From the NCBI RefSeq assembly GCF_012275375.1, contig NZ_JAAZQJ010000001.1:434001-498000 (forward strand): a stretch of 64,000 bases of DNA, written 5' to 3'. This document shows, one piece after another, positions 1 to 9,593 of this stretch (the first letter of the stretch is position 1; every line of letters starts with the position of its first letter). A model generated the notes under the pieces. The model had not been told where the DNA came from and searched no databases. It saw only the letters and a list, made by a program, of their open reading frames with translations. This stretch comes from Dyella sp. SG609 (GTDB lineage: Bacteria > Pseudomonadota > Gammaproteobacteria > Xanthomonadales > Rhodanobacteraceae). A program made the position numbers and the translations under genes.

Positions 1-55
1 GCACAATCTGTCGCGACTTGTCCCTCCAGGGACGCCAGCCAGCGGGGTAGGCAGT

Positions 56-1351
56 TTGGACACGACAACGCAAACGCCGCAGCTGGCGGCGCCCTCGGCG
101 CGGGTAGCCGGCCATCCGTGGATTCCCCTGGCGCTGATCGTCAGCCTGTTCTTCCTGTGGGGCGTGGCCAACAACCTCAACGACGTGCTGATCCCGCAGT
201 TCAAGAAGGCGTTCGTGCTGAACGACTTCCAGGCGGGCCTGGTACAGAGCGCGTTCTACCTGGGCTACTTCCTGGTGGCGATGCCGGCCGGCATCTATAT
301 GCGCCGCTTCGGCTACAAGAGCGCGGTGGTGTTCGGGCTGGCGCTGTACGGGCTGGGCGCCTTGCTGTTCTGGCCGGCGGCGGAGCAGGGCACGTACGGT
401 TTCTTTCTGTTCGCGCTGTTCGTGATCGCCAGCGGGCTGGCTTTCCTGGAGACCTCCGCCAATCCGTTCGTGACTTTGCTGGGCCCGCGCGAAACCGCGG
501 CGCGCCGCCTGAACCTGGCGCAGGCCTTCAATCCCCTGGGTTCGATCACCGGCATCCTGATCGGCCAGCACTTCATCTTTTCCGGTGTCGAACACACGCC
601 CGAACAACTCGCCGCCTTGAGCGCCGCCGAGCGCGCTGCTTTCGTCGCGCACGAGACCGCGGCGGTGCAGCTGCCGTACCTGGCCATCGGCCTGGTGGTG
701 CTGGCCTGGGGGCTGCTGATCGTGCTCACGCGCTTTCCCGCCGTGCATGCGGTGGGAGAGGGCGGCGCGGCGCAAGGCCAAGGCGTGCTGGCGCGCCTGC
801 TGGGCGACCGCCGCTTCCTCGCCACGCTGGCCGCGCAGTTCTTCTACGTGGGCGCGCAGGTGGGCGTGTGGAGCTACCTGATCCGCTACGTGCAGGCAAC
901 CGTGCCCGGCACGCCGGCCAAGCTCGCCGCCAACTATATGCTCGTGTCCCTCGCCTGCTTCATGGCCGGGCGCTTCGCCGGCGGCGCGCTGATGCGCTAT
1001 GTCGCGCCGCGCCGGTTGCTCGCGCTGTTCGCCGCGGTGAACGTGGTGCTCACCGTGTTCGCGGTGGCGGTGCCCGGAGCGCTGGGCGCCTGCGCGCTGG
1101 TGGCGTGCAGCTTCTTCATGTCGGTGATGTATCCCACCATCTTCGCGCTGGGCGTGGAAGGCCGCGGCGACGACGAGCGCAAGCTCGGTTCGGCCCTGCT
1201 GGTGATGACCATCATCGGCGGCGCGGTGCTGACGGCGGTGATGGGCGCGGTGTCGGATGCCGCGGACATCGCGCGCGCCATGCTGGTGCCGGCGGTGAGC
1301 TTCGTGGTGATCCTGCTGTTCGCGCGCATGCGCGGCGCGGCGGAGCGCTGA
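56..1351 (+). CDS. fucP: L-fucose:H+ symporter (MFS, FucP family)
   Basis: This is an inner-membrane proton symporter that imports L-fucose. The 431-residue product has the FucP length and signature blocks: FLWGVANNLNDVLIPQF near residues 30-48, QSAFYLGYF near 65, ETSANPFVTLLGP near 133-145, and C-terminal VMTIIGGAVLTAVMG. About 12 hydrophobic segments are visible. The start used is TTG at 56, 5-10 nt after a GGGG-rich stretch. The frame stays open to the left window edge, so an earlier start cannot be excluded. The mutarotase follows one base after the stop, so the two genes are probably co-transcribed. The substrate is inferred from the close FucP resemblance and from the fucose pathway genes elsewhere in the window. 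Confidence 0.9.
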   Translation: MDTTTQTPQLAAPSARVAGHPWIPLALIVSLFFLWGVANNLNDVLIPQFKKAFVLNDFQAGLVQSAFYLGYFLVAMPAGIYMRRFGYKSAVVFGLALYGLGALLFWPAAEQGTYGFFLFALFVIASGLAFLETSANPFVTLLGPRETAARRLNLAQAFNPLGSITGILIGQHFIFSGVEHTPEQLAALSAAERAAFVAHETAAVQLPYLAIGLVVLAWGLLIVLTRFPAVHAVGEGGAAQGQGVLARLLGDRRFLATLAAQFFYVGAQVGVWSYLIRYVQATVPGTPAKLAANYMLVSLACFMAGRFAGGALMRYVAPRRLLALFAAVNVVLTVFAVAVPGALGACALVACSFFMSVMYPTIFALGVEGRGDDERKLGSALLVMTIIGGAVLTAVMGAVSDAADIARAMLVPAVSFVVILLFARMRGAAER

Positions 1352-1352
1352 C

Positions 1353-1700
1353 ATGCCGCGCATGTACTTCGCGCTGGATCTTCGCGACGACCCGGCGCTG
1401 ATCGCCGAATACGAACGCTGGCACCGGCCGGAGCAGATCTGGCCGGAGATCGTCGCCTCGATCCGCGATGCAGGCGTGCGCGACCTGGAGATCTTCCGCA
1501 CCGGCAACCGCCTGGTGCTGGTGATGGACGTGGCCGAGGATTTCGACGGCGCCGCAAAGGCCGCCGCCGATGCCGCCAACCCGCGCGTGCAGGCGTGGGA
1601 GGCCTTGATGGACAGCTTCCAGCAACGCCTGCCGTGGGCGCAGCCTGGACAGAAATGGGTGCCGATGGCGCCGATCTTCTCCTTGCGCGATTGCCCCTGA
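1353..1700 (+). CDS. L-fucose/L-rhamnose-type mutarotase (DUF718 family)
   Basis: The 115-residue protein belongs to the RhaM/COG3254 mutarotase family. Visible hallmarks are the N-terminal MYFALDLRDDPALIAEYE, the histidine in YERWHRPEQIWPEI (around residue 25), and a C-terminal WVPMAPIFSL. Members interconvert alpha and beta anomers of 6-deoxy-L-sugars, supplying the anomer used by the dehydrogenase or isomerase. The family is about 105-115 residues long, so this gene is full length. It begins one base after the fucP stop, which indicates a shared operon and makes L-fucose the likely substrate. Discrimination between fucose and rhamnose is inferred from context only. Confidence 0.85.
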   Translation: MPRMYFALDLRDDPALIAEYERWHRPEQIWPEIVASIRDAGVRDLEIFRTGNRLVLVMDVAEDFDGAAKAAADAANPRVQAWEALMDSFQQRLPWAQPGQKWVPMAPIFSLRDCP

Positions 1701-1812
1701 GCCATCGTTTCCGGCGTGCGCATGGCGCCCGGATGATATGCATCGCGCATGTTTCGCAACCGGCTTCCGATCATCGCGATCGGCGACCGCGACGGCATCG
1801 CGCGACATTCTG

Positions 1813-1826
1813 TTTGGACGTCCAAA
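1813..1826. promoter_or_regulatory. Perfect 14-bp palindrome, putative operator
   Basis: TTTGGACGTCCAAA is a perfect inverted repeat with a central CG, the symmetry typical of LacI-family operators. Its centre lies 21 bp, about two helical turns, from the centre of the next palindrome. It sits in an AT-rich patch between the mutarotase and the adhesin. The cognate regulator is unknown. Confidence 0.45.
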
Positions 1827-1833
1827 TATTTTT

Positions 1834-1847
1834 AGATTGCGCAATCT
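1834..1847. promoter_or_regulatory. Second perfect 14-bp palindrome, putative operator
   Basis: AGATTGCGCAATCT is a perfect inverted repeat next to the first palindrome, separated from it by the AT-rich ATATTTT. The spacing suggests binding on the same helix face. No gene starts within 1 kb downstream except the adhesin at 2935. Confidence 0.45.
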
Positions 1848-2934
1848 TTCAAGTCTTCGGCGCATCAATGTCACGGCTCGCGTGACGGAAAAGATCAGCG
1901 ACAAAGCGTTACCGGAAAATAGAGTGACGCAGCTCGCAACTCCGCGCGGCACTACTTTTCGTTGCTCAAAACCTGCGTAGTCTCACGGAAGCATTCTTGG
2001 ATGGCCCGCATCGGCTTCCATCCGTGAATGCCAATCAACGGTTGCGTTCACGCCTCATCGCCAGGAAGCGACGGGCCTGGACGCGGCCCCAGACAGCGAG
2101 GTGCAGGGGGCATCCGGAAGCAGCGTTTCGCCCGGCAAAGCATGTGTTCCTGCCATGGCGCGTCCGCCGCGCCACGGGAAAGTGCTGCCCCGCGAAAACG
2201 TTCCACCTTCCCGTGTTCCCATGCAGCGCCATGGGAGAAAGCAATGGGCCAGTGCCCGCGCGTGCGGAAACCCAGTCCGAGCCAGCCGTGCAGGTTGCTG
2301 CCGGTGGCCGCGCGGATGCATGCCGTGGCAAACGTTGATGCGCGCGCGTGCGCACATGCCCTGCGCGAAAAATCACCAGAGCAGATGGCGAGTATCGCAG
2401 GCACGCAGTGCCCTGGCGTTTTTCGCCGGTGGGCGTGCCATCGCGCGCATCGCCGGTTCGACCACGATCACGCATCGCGCTTTCCGGCGCGCGGTTTCGC
2501 GCGCACTCCGGCAGCGGCGGTGGAAACGAATGGAAAGGGGCGGCCTTCCCAGGAAGGGAAGTGGCATACGCAAAGGACACGTATCCACAGATGGAAGCCA
2601 TACGGGAGTAGTCGACAATGACGTTGGTCGAGCACAAGCGATTCCAGCGCCCGCCGATCCAGGGGATCCCCATCCAACCATGTCGCGGCCTCGCGCCGCT
2701 TCCGCGCTTATGAGCGACTGATCCGGGCCATGTCCCGGGCACCGTCGCCGTGATGTTCGCGCTCGTCGCGAACGCCTGAAACACACGGGCCGCGGAACCA
2801 CAACCTGCACGCGCGCCGCAGGCGCCGATAGCGCGGAACCCGATGGCGGTTGCGCGCTCCGGGTCTTTGCGCGCCCGCGTCGCCGGATCCGCGCGCCTCC
2901 TTGATTTGCACTCGCCCCATGCAAGGAGATCGTC

Positions 2935-5900
2935 ATGAACAAGATTTACGGCAAGGTCTGGAACCGCGCGCTGCAGCAGCTCGTGGTGGTGTCGGAGCTG
3001 GCGACGAGCCGGCGTGGCGCCAGTACCAAGGGCGATGCGCGCGGCGTGCTGCGTCCGTTGGGCGCGGGCGTGTTCACCGCGATGGTCGCGTTTGGCTGGG
3101 TCGGGTGGTCGGCGACAGCGCAGGCGCAGTCGGTGGATTGCTCGGCGGCGCCTTACAACGCCTATAACAGTACCGCTGCGTGCATGGGCCTCAGTTCCGC
3201 GGCAAGCGGCGTAGGAGCCACCGCGCTCGGTTCGCTTGCGCATGCCGACGTGCTGGGCGCACTGGCGGTGGGGTACAACTCGCACGCGGCAGCCCAGAAC
3301 GGCATCTCCCTCGGCTTCCAGGCATACACGACCGGCGTCAATTCGATCTATCTCGGTGCACGCACGGCAGCGGGCACTGGTGCGCTCGCCAATAGCTCCA
3401 TCGGTATAGGCCAGGACGTCACCGCCTCCGGCGTCAGTGGTGTCGCCATCGGTACGGTCGCGAAAGCTGTCGGCGGCAACGCGGTGTCCATCGGCGCTCT
3501 CAGTTCCGTCGATGTCAACTCCGGCAACAGCGTGGCGATCGGTCCTTCGGCCAGCGCGACCGGCGCCATCAATGCCGTAGCCCTTGGTTCCGGCGCCGCG
3601 GCAAGTACGGGCCAGGCCACTGCGCTGGGCGCATCCAGCAAAGCTTCGGCTGATGGCGCAACGGCGGTCGGCTTGTCATCGCAAAGCACCGCCACTCATG
3701 CGACCGCCGCCGGTTGGCAAGCTTATGCAACAGCGCTCAATGCGGTTTATCTTGGCGCGCGCACCGTGGGTACTGGCGCGTCGGCCGAATCGGCCATCGC
3801 CATCGGTACGGACGTGAGCGTGTCAGGCCAGTACTCGATCGGCATGGGCCTGCAGTCGGCGGTGAGCGGTGTCAATGCCGTAGCGATCGGCTATTTGACC
3901 AAGGCGAGTGGGCAAGGTGCCGTCGTCCTGGGCTCAGGAGCCAATGGTTCTGCTTTGAACGCGATCGCTCAAGGCGCTGGTGCGATCGCTTCCGGCACTA
4001 ATTCGATTTATCTCGGAGCGCGCACGGCCGCCAATACAGGGGCCACCGCGGGAAGCGCGGTGGCTATCGGTACGGACGTGACATCCAGCGGCGCGGGTTC
4101 CGTCGCTATCGGCGTACAGTCCCTCGCCAATAAGGATTACGCGGTAGGCCTGGGTGTGAGAGCCAATGCCACGGGCGTGGGGGCCACCGCGATCGGTGCA
4201 AATGCCACCGCGAGTGCGACGGCCAGCGGGGATAACTCCATCGCCATTGGCGGGCAGTCTGCCTCTTCCGCCACCAACGCGATCGCCATCGGCACCGCCA
4301 CGGTCGCCAATGCGGGCGATGCCGTGGCGATCGGCAACGGCTCGACCGCCACCGGCGGCAAGGCCGTCGCGGTCGGCTCCGGCAACGTCGCCAGCGGCAA
4401 TGGCGCTGTCGCCATTGGCGATCCCAATACCGCCACCGGCAACGGCGCGATCGCCAGCGGCCTGGACAACACCGCCACCGGCAACGGCTCGGTCGCGATG
4501 GGTAACACCAACATGGTCGGCGGCGGTGGGCAAGCGGTGGGTACGGCCGGAACCGCGGCGCAGGGCGCGGTCGGCATCGGCTACCAGAACACGGTGGTCG
4601 GCCAGGGCAGTATCGCGATCGGCAGCACCAGCCAGGCGCTGGCCGCCGGTGCCGTGGCGTTCGGCGATACGGCGGTGGCCAACACCAACCAGAGCATCGC
4701 GATCGGTACCAGTTCGAGTGCCACCGGCGGGAGCGCCATCGCCATCGGCCGGATCAGCACCGCGAACGGGACGAATGCGGTGGCCCTGGGTGCCGGCGCC
4801 GGCGCGAACGCCAACAGCACGCTGGCACTCGGAAACTCGGCCGCCGCCAACAATGTCGGCGACGTGGCGCTGGGCAACGGGTCCACCACCGCTGCCGCGG
4901 TCGGTACGGCCAGCTACACCATCGCCGGCACCACCTACAACTTCGCCGGCACCACACCGACCAGCACCGTGAGCGTCGGCAGTGGTACCAATCAGCGCAC
5001 CATCACCAATGTCGCCGCCGGCCGCATCAGCGGCAGCAGCACGGATGCGATCAACGGCTCGCAGCTCTATGCGCTGACGCAGGCGGTCAATGCGGTCGCG
5101 ACCAGCGCGCCTACGCACTACTTCAGCGTCACCGACGGTGGCACGCAGCAGGCCAATTACCTCAACAACGGTGCCACTTCCCCCAACGCTATTGCCATCG
5201 GACCGGGCGCCGCTGCTTCGGGCACCTACGCCGCGGCCATCGGCATGAATGCAAAGGCAGGCGGCGATTGGGCGGTGGCGCTCGGACAGAACACCAACGC
5301 CACGGTGCAAACGGCTACGGCCCTGGGAGCCGGCAGCACAGCCAGCGCCACCTTCGCGCTGGCGTCAGGGTTCCAGGCGTCGGCCACCGGCTCGGGGGCC
5401 TCTGCCGTCGGCCTTCATTCCAACGCTTCCGCCCAGAACGCCGTGGCAGTGGGTAACGGCGCAGCCTCGTCCGCGGTCGATAGCATCGCGATCGGTACCA
5501 GCGCTGCTTCCACCGGACCATCGGGAGGCGCTATCGCGATCGGAGGCAACGCCAACGCGAACGGCTCGTTCGCCACCGCCATCGGTATCGGCGCGAAGGC
5601 GACCGGCGATTGGGCGACGAGCTTCGGTCAAGGAGCGAACGCCTCGGTCCAGCAGGCCACCGCTCTTGGTGCCAGCAGCGTCGCCTCAGCCAATTTTGCG
5701 TTTGCCGCGGGTTTCCAGACTTCCGCGTCGGGGGCTGCCGCAACGGCGGTCGGGCTTCATGCGAATGCGTCTGGCCAGAACGCGATAGCGGTCGGCAATG
5801 CGGCGACTTCGTCGGCGGCCAATGCGACCGCGGTCGGCAATGCTTCGCAGGCGCTCGCCGCATCTACCGTGGCTCTGGGCGACACCAATACTGTCGCGGC

Positions 5901-8900
5901 GGGCGCGGGTACAGGCTCGATCGCCGGCGGCCACAACTCGCAGGTGCTCGGCGGCACCGGCGCGGTGGCGCTGGGCGAAAGCCAGACCGTCAACGGCAAT
6001 GGCGCGGTGGCGATCGGCGATCCGAACTCCGCCACCGGCAACGGCGCCGTCACCGTGGGTTCGAACAACACCTCCAACGGCGACGGTGCGGTGGCGATCG
6101 GCAACGGCAACAACGCGCAGGGCGTGGGCTCGGTCGCGCTGGGCAACGGCAGTGCCGCGCAGGCGGCGGGCGGCGTGGCGTTCGGCAACGGTGCCGTCGC
6201 CACCAATGCCAACGATGTGGCGCTGGGCTCCGGATCCACCACCACCACGGCGGTGGGCACGGCTAGCTACACCATCGCCGGCACCACCTACAACTTCGCA
6301 GGCACCACGCCGGCGAGCACGGTGAGCGTGGGCGCGGGCGGTGCCGAGCGCACCATCACCAACGTGGCCGCCGGGCGCATCAGCAACAGCAGCACCGATG
6401 CGATCAACGGCTCGCAGCTGTGGGCGACCAACCAGGCGGTCGACAACCTCAGCAACGTGGTGGCGGCGGGTGCAACGCATTACTACAGCGTCAACGACAA
6501 CGGCACGCAGGGCGGCAACTACGCCAACAACGGCGCGACCGGCGTCAATGCGCTGGCCGCGGGCGTCGGTTCCACTGCCGCGGCCGATCGCAGCACCTCG
6601 CTGGGACAGGGCACCAGCGTATCGATACTGGGCGGCGTCGCGCTCGGCGCAGGCGCGGTGTCCGACCGGGCAATCGCGCCGGCCTCCGGCTCGATCATCG
6701 TCGGCACCAATGTGATTCCGTACAACACCACGGACCGCAACCTGCTCGGCGCGGTGTCGGTGGGCAACACCACCGACTTCCGCCAGATCACCAACCTGGC
6801 GGACGGCACGCAGGACCAGGATGCGGTGAGCCTGCGCCAGCTGAAGGGTGCGATGAGCTCGTTCTCGGTGACGCCGATCAAGTACTTCCACGCCAATTCC
6901 AGCGCGACCGACTCACTGGCCGCCGGTGCGGAGTCGGTAGCCATCGGTCCGCAGACCACCGTCAATGGCGACAACGGCATCGGCATGGGCAACGGTGCGA
7001 TCGTGCAGCAGACCGCGCCGGGCGGCACGGCGATCGGCCAGAACGCCACGGTGAACCTGGCTGACGGCGTGGCGCTGGGCACCAATGCCACCTCCAACGG
7101 CATCCAGGCGGTGGCCATCGGCCAGGGCTCGCAGGCGGCGTTCGCCGGCAGCGTGGCGCTGGGCGCGGGTTCGGTCACGGCCGCGGCGGTGGGTACGCCC
7201 AACACGGTGATCAACGGCCAGACCTACGCTTTCGCCGGCACCACGCCGGGCAGCACCATCAGCGTCGGTACCACCGGTGCGGAGCGCACCATCACCAACG
7301 TGGCCGCCGGCCGCCTGGACCAGAACAGCACCGATGCGATCAACGGCTCGCAGCTGTACCAGACCAACCAGGCGATCGGCACGGTAGGCACCAGCGTCAC
7401 CAATCTGGGCAATACCGTCACCAACCTGGGCAACTCGATCGCCACCAGCTACGGCGGCAACACCACCTACGATCCGGCCACCGGCACGCTCAATACCAGC
7501 ATCACCTACGGCGGCAACACCTACAGCTCGCTGCAGCAGGTGTTCAACCAGATCAACACCGGCGGCATCAAGTATTTCCACGCCAACTCCAACCTGGCCG
7601 ATTCGCTGCCCAATGGCCTGAACAGCGTGGCGATCGGCCCGGTGTCGACGGCCAACACGGAGAACGCGGTGTCGATCGGCAATGGCGCCACCGCCGGCGC
7701 GAACGTGGGCGACGTGGCGCTGGGCGCGGGTTCGAGCACCGCGGCCGTAGTGCAGACCGGCAGCGGCACCATCGCCGGCAACACCTACACCTATGCCGGC
7801 ACGACGCCGACCAGCACGGTGAGCGTGGGTGCGCCGGGTGCCGAACGCACCGTCACCAACGTGGCCGCGGGCCAGGTCAACGGCAACAGCACCGATGCCA
7901 TCAACGGCTCGCAGCTGTACGCCACCAACCAGGCGATCGACACGTTGAACAGCACCGTGATCGCCAACGCCACGCACTACTACAGCGTCAACGACGGCGG
8001 CACGCAGGGCGGCAACTACGCCAACAACGGCGCGACGGGTGCCAACTCGCTGGCCGCGGGCGTGGGCGCCACGGCCACGGCGGCTTCCGGTACTTCGCTG
8101 GGCCAGAATACCGGGGTATCGGTGCTGGGCGGCGTGGCGCTGGGTTCGGGAGCGGTGTCCGATCGTGCGATCGCGCCGGCGTCCGGCTCGATCATCGTCG
8201 GCACCAATGTGATTCCGTACAACACCACGGACCGCAACCTGCTCGGCGCGGTGTCGGTGGGCAACACCACCGACTTCCGCCAGATCACCAACGTGGCGGA
8301 CGGCACGCTCGACCAGGATGCCGTGACCTTGCGCCAGTTGAAGGGTGCGATGTCCTCGTTCTCGGTCACGCCGATCAAGTACTTCCACGCCAACTCCACC
8401 GCGAGCGATTCGCTGGCGGCGGGTGCGGAGTCCGTGGCGGTCGGCCCGAAGACCACGGTCAACGGCGACAACGGCGTAGGCATCGGCAACGGTGCGATCG
8501 TGCAGCAGACGGCTCCGGGCGGCACGGCGATCGGCCAGAACGCCACGGTGAACCTGGCCGATGGCGTGGCGCTCGGTACCAATGCCACCTCCAACGGTAT
8601 CCAGGCGATGGCGCTGGGCGCGGGTACGGAAGCGGCATTCGCCGGCAGCGTGGCGCTCGGCGCGGGTTCGAAGACCGACGCGGCGGTGGGTACGGCCAGC
8701 GCAACCTTGGCGGGCACCACCTACAACTTCGCCGGCGCGACGCCGGGTTCGACGGTGAGCGTGGGCAGCGTGGGCGCGGAGCGCACGCTTACCAACGTGG
8801 CGGCGGGCCGCATCAGCGGCAGCAGCACGGATGCGATCAACGGCTCGCAGCTGTTCGCCACCAACCAGACCCTGCAGCAGCTCTACACCAGCCTGCAGAA

Positions 8901-9552
8901 CCTGACCAACACGGTGAACAACCTGCCGTCGCAGGGGCCGGGCACTACCAACAACACCTACCAGACCAGCGTCGACAACACCAAGAACGCCACCGCCACC
9001 GGCAACAACTCCACCGCGGCCGGCGCCAACTCCAACGCCTCGGGCAACAACAGTACGGCGATCGGCGGCAACTCCAGCGCCACCGGCGACAACAGCGTGG
9101 CGATCGGCGCCAACTCGGTAGCCAATACCGCCAATACCGTGTCGGTCGGTTCGGTGGGCCACGAGCGCACCGTCACCAACGTGGCGGCCGGCACCAACGC
9201 TACCGACGCGGTGAACGTGGGCCAGCTCAACGACGCCATCCAGAGCGCCAAGAACTGGTCGAAGGACTACGTCGACCAGCGCTTCCAGTCGGTGGACCGC
9301 GACCTCAACCGCATCGGCAACCGCGCCAATGCCGGCATCGCCTCGGCCATGGCCATGGCCAGCCTGCCGCAGGCCTACCAGCCGAACCAGAGTTCGGCCG
9401 GCGTGGCGCTGGGCACGTTCCACGGCGAGAACGGCATTGCGGTCGGCGTGTCCACCATCACCGAGAGCGGCCGCTACGTATTCAAGCTCAATGCCACCAC
9501 CAACTCGCGCGGCGATGCCGGCGCCGGCGTCGGCGCGGGGGTGGTGTGGTGA
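2935..9552 (+). CDS. Giant trimeric autotransporter adhesin (YadA-like)
   Basis: This is a surface adhesin of type Vc secretion, 2205 residues long. The N-terminus (MNKIYGKVWN..., about 65 residues ending in ATAQAQ) is an extended signal peptide region. It is followed by very long YadA/Hia head repeats of the AVAIGxxAxA type. Six neck-like modules (TNVAAG...STDAINGSQL) start near nt 5000, 6355, 7290, 7850, 8790 and 9172. The C-terminus (NAGIASAMAMASLPQ to GAGVVW, about 75 residues) is the YadA anchor that forms the trimeric outer-membrane barrel. Three head units contain an unusual YLGART motif, near nt 3350, 3750 and 4010. A 540-bp segment is internally duplicated. Start: ATG after AAGGAG. 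The following lipoprotein is probably a partner. Confidence 0.93.
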   Translation: MNKIYGKVWNRALQQLVVVSELATSRRGASTKGDARGVLRPLGAGVFTAMVAFGWVGWSATAQAQSVDCSAAPYNAYNSTAACMGLSSAASGVGATALGSLAHADVLGALAVGYNSHAAAQNGISLGFQAYTTGVNSIYLGARTAAGTGALANSSIGIGQDVTASGVSGVAIGTVAKAVGGNAVSIGALSSVDVNSGNSVAIGPSASATGAINAVALGSGAAASTGQATALGASSKASADGATAVGLSSQSTATHATAAGWQAYATALNAVYLGARTVGTGASAESAIAIGTDVSVSGQYSIGMGLQSAVSGVNAVAIGYLTKASGQGAVVLGSGANGSALNAIAQGAGAIASGTNSIYLGARTAANTGATAGSAVAIGTDVTSSGAGSVAIGVQSLANKDYAVGLGVRANATGVGATAIGANATASATASGDNSIAIGGQSASSATNAIAIGTATVANAGDAVAIGNGSTATGGKAVAVGSGNVASGNGAVAIGDPNTATGNGAIASGLDNTATGNGSVAMGNTNMVGGGGQAVGTAGTAAQGAVGIGYQNTVVGQGSIAIGSTSQALAAGAVAFGDTAVANTNQSIAIGTSSSATGGSAIAIGRISTANGTNAVALGAGAGANANSTLALGNSAAANNVGDVALGNGSTTAAAVGTASYTIAGTTYNFAGTTPTSTVSVGSGTNQRTITNVAAGRISGSSTDAINGSQLYALTQAVNAVATSAPTHYFSVTDGGTQQANYLNNGATSPNAIAIGPGAAASGTYAAAIGMNAKAGGDWAVALGQNTNATVQTATALGAGSTASATFALASGFQASATGSGASAVGLHSNASAQNAVAVGNGAASSAVDSIAIGTSAASTGPSGGAIAIGGNANANGSFATAIGIGAKATGDWATSFGQGANASVQQATALGASSVASANFAFAAGFQTSASGAAATAVGLHANASGQNAIAVGNAATSSAANATAVGNASQALAASTVALGDTNTVAAGAGTGSIAGGHNSQVLGGTGAVALGESQTVNGNGAVAIGDPNSATGNGAVTVGSNNTSNGDGAVAIGNGNNAQGVGSVALGNGSAAQAAGGVAFGNGAVATNANDVALGSGSTTTTAVGTASYTIAGTTYNFAGTTPASTVSVGAGGAERTITNVAAGRISNSSTDAINGSQLWATNQAVDNLSNVVAAGATHYYSVNDNGTQGGNYANNGATGVNALAAGVGSTAAADRSTSLGQGTSVSILGGVALGAGAVSDRAIAPASGSIIVGTNVIPYNTTDRNLLGAVSVGNTTDFRQITNLADGTQDQDAVSLRQLKGAMSSFSVTPIKYFHANSSATDSLAAGAESVAIGPQTTVNGDNGIGMGNGAIVQQTAPGGTAIGQNATVNLADGVALGTNATSNGIQAVAIGQGSQAAFAGSVALGAGSVTAAAVGTPNTVINGQTYAFAGTTPGSTISVGTTGAERTITNVAAGRLDQNSTDAINGSQLYQTNQAIGTVGTSVTNLGNTVTNLGNSIATSYGGNTTYDPATGTLNTSITYGGNTYSSLQQVFNQINTGGIKYFHANSNLADSLPNGLNSVAIGPVSTANTENAVSIGNGATAGANVGDVALGAGSSTAAVVQTGSGTIAGNTYTYAGTTPTSTVSVGAPGAERTVTNVAAGQVNGNSTDAINGSQLYATNQAIDTLNSTVIANATHYYSVNDGGTQGGNYANNGATGANSLAAGVGATATAASGTSLGQNTGVSVLGGVALGSGAVSDRAIAPASGSIIVGTNVIPYNTTDRNLLGAVSVGNTTDFRQITNVADGTLDQDAVTLRQLKGAMSSFSVTPIKYFHANSTASDSLAAGAESVAVGPKTTVNGDNGVGIGNGAIVQQTAPGGTAIGQNATVNLADGVALGTNATSNGIQAMALGAGTEAAFAGSVALGAGSKTDAAVGTASATLAGTTYNFAGATPGSTVSVGSVGAERTLTNVAAGRISGSSTDAINGSQLFATNQTLQQLYTSLQNLTNTVNNLPSQGPGTTNNTYQTSVDNTKNATATGNNSTAAGANSNASGNNSTAIGGNSSATGDNSVAIGANSVANTANTVSVGSVGHERTVTNVAAGTNATDAVNVGQLNDAIQSAKNWSKDYVDQRFQSVDRDLNRIGNRANAGIASAMAMASLPQAYQPNQSSAGVALGTFHGENGIAVGVSTITESGRYVFKLNATTNSRGDAGAGVGAGVVW
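6631..7171 (+). repeat. Internal duplication in adhesin gene, copy 1
   Basis: About 540 bp of the adhesin gene recur exactly 1497 bp downstream (8128-8668) with only scattered changes. The unit encodes the block running from GGVALG through SGSIIVGTNVIPYNTTD to AFAGSVALGAGS. The 1497-bp spacing is 499 codons, so recombination between copies would keep the frame and delete or add one neck-head module. Confidence 0.85.
8128..8668 (+). repeat. Internal duplication in adhesin gene, copy 2
   Basis: Second copy of the duplication described at 6631. Differences from copy 1 are mostly third-position changes plus a few amino-acid substitutions such as NLADGTQD to NVADGTLD. Confidence 0.85.
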
Positions 9553-9593
9553 GCGCGAACAAGACCATGAGCGATCTTCAAGGAGTCCATTCC

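Larger units (their letters stand above)
1701..2934. other. Long non-coding interval upstream of the adhesin
   Basis: No credible gene was found in these 1.2 kb. The open frames here have arginine/alanine/histidine-rich, low-complexity composition typical of shadow frames. The segment around 1800-1990 is clearly AT-richer than its surroundings and carries two perfect palindromes (listed separately). The remainder is GC-rich and unstructured to the eye. A purine-rich AAGGAG immediately before 2935 is the ribosome-binding site of the adhesin. The interval may hold the adhesin promoter with a long leader, or an undetected small RNA. Confidence 0.5.

Noticed and set aside
2035-3285. 416-codon minus-strand frame across the adhesin upstream region
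   Set aside because: Composition is Arg/His/Ala-rich without any domain, it overlaps the adhesin start, and it lacks a plausible RBS; it is a high-GC shadow frame.
6913-9423. 836-codon minus-strand frame inside the adhesin gene
   Set aside because: It mirrors the repetitive adhesin codons in the opposite strand; its repeats only reflect the YadA repeats.
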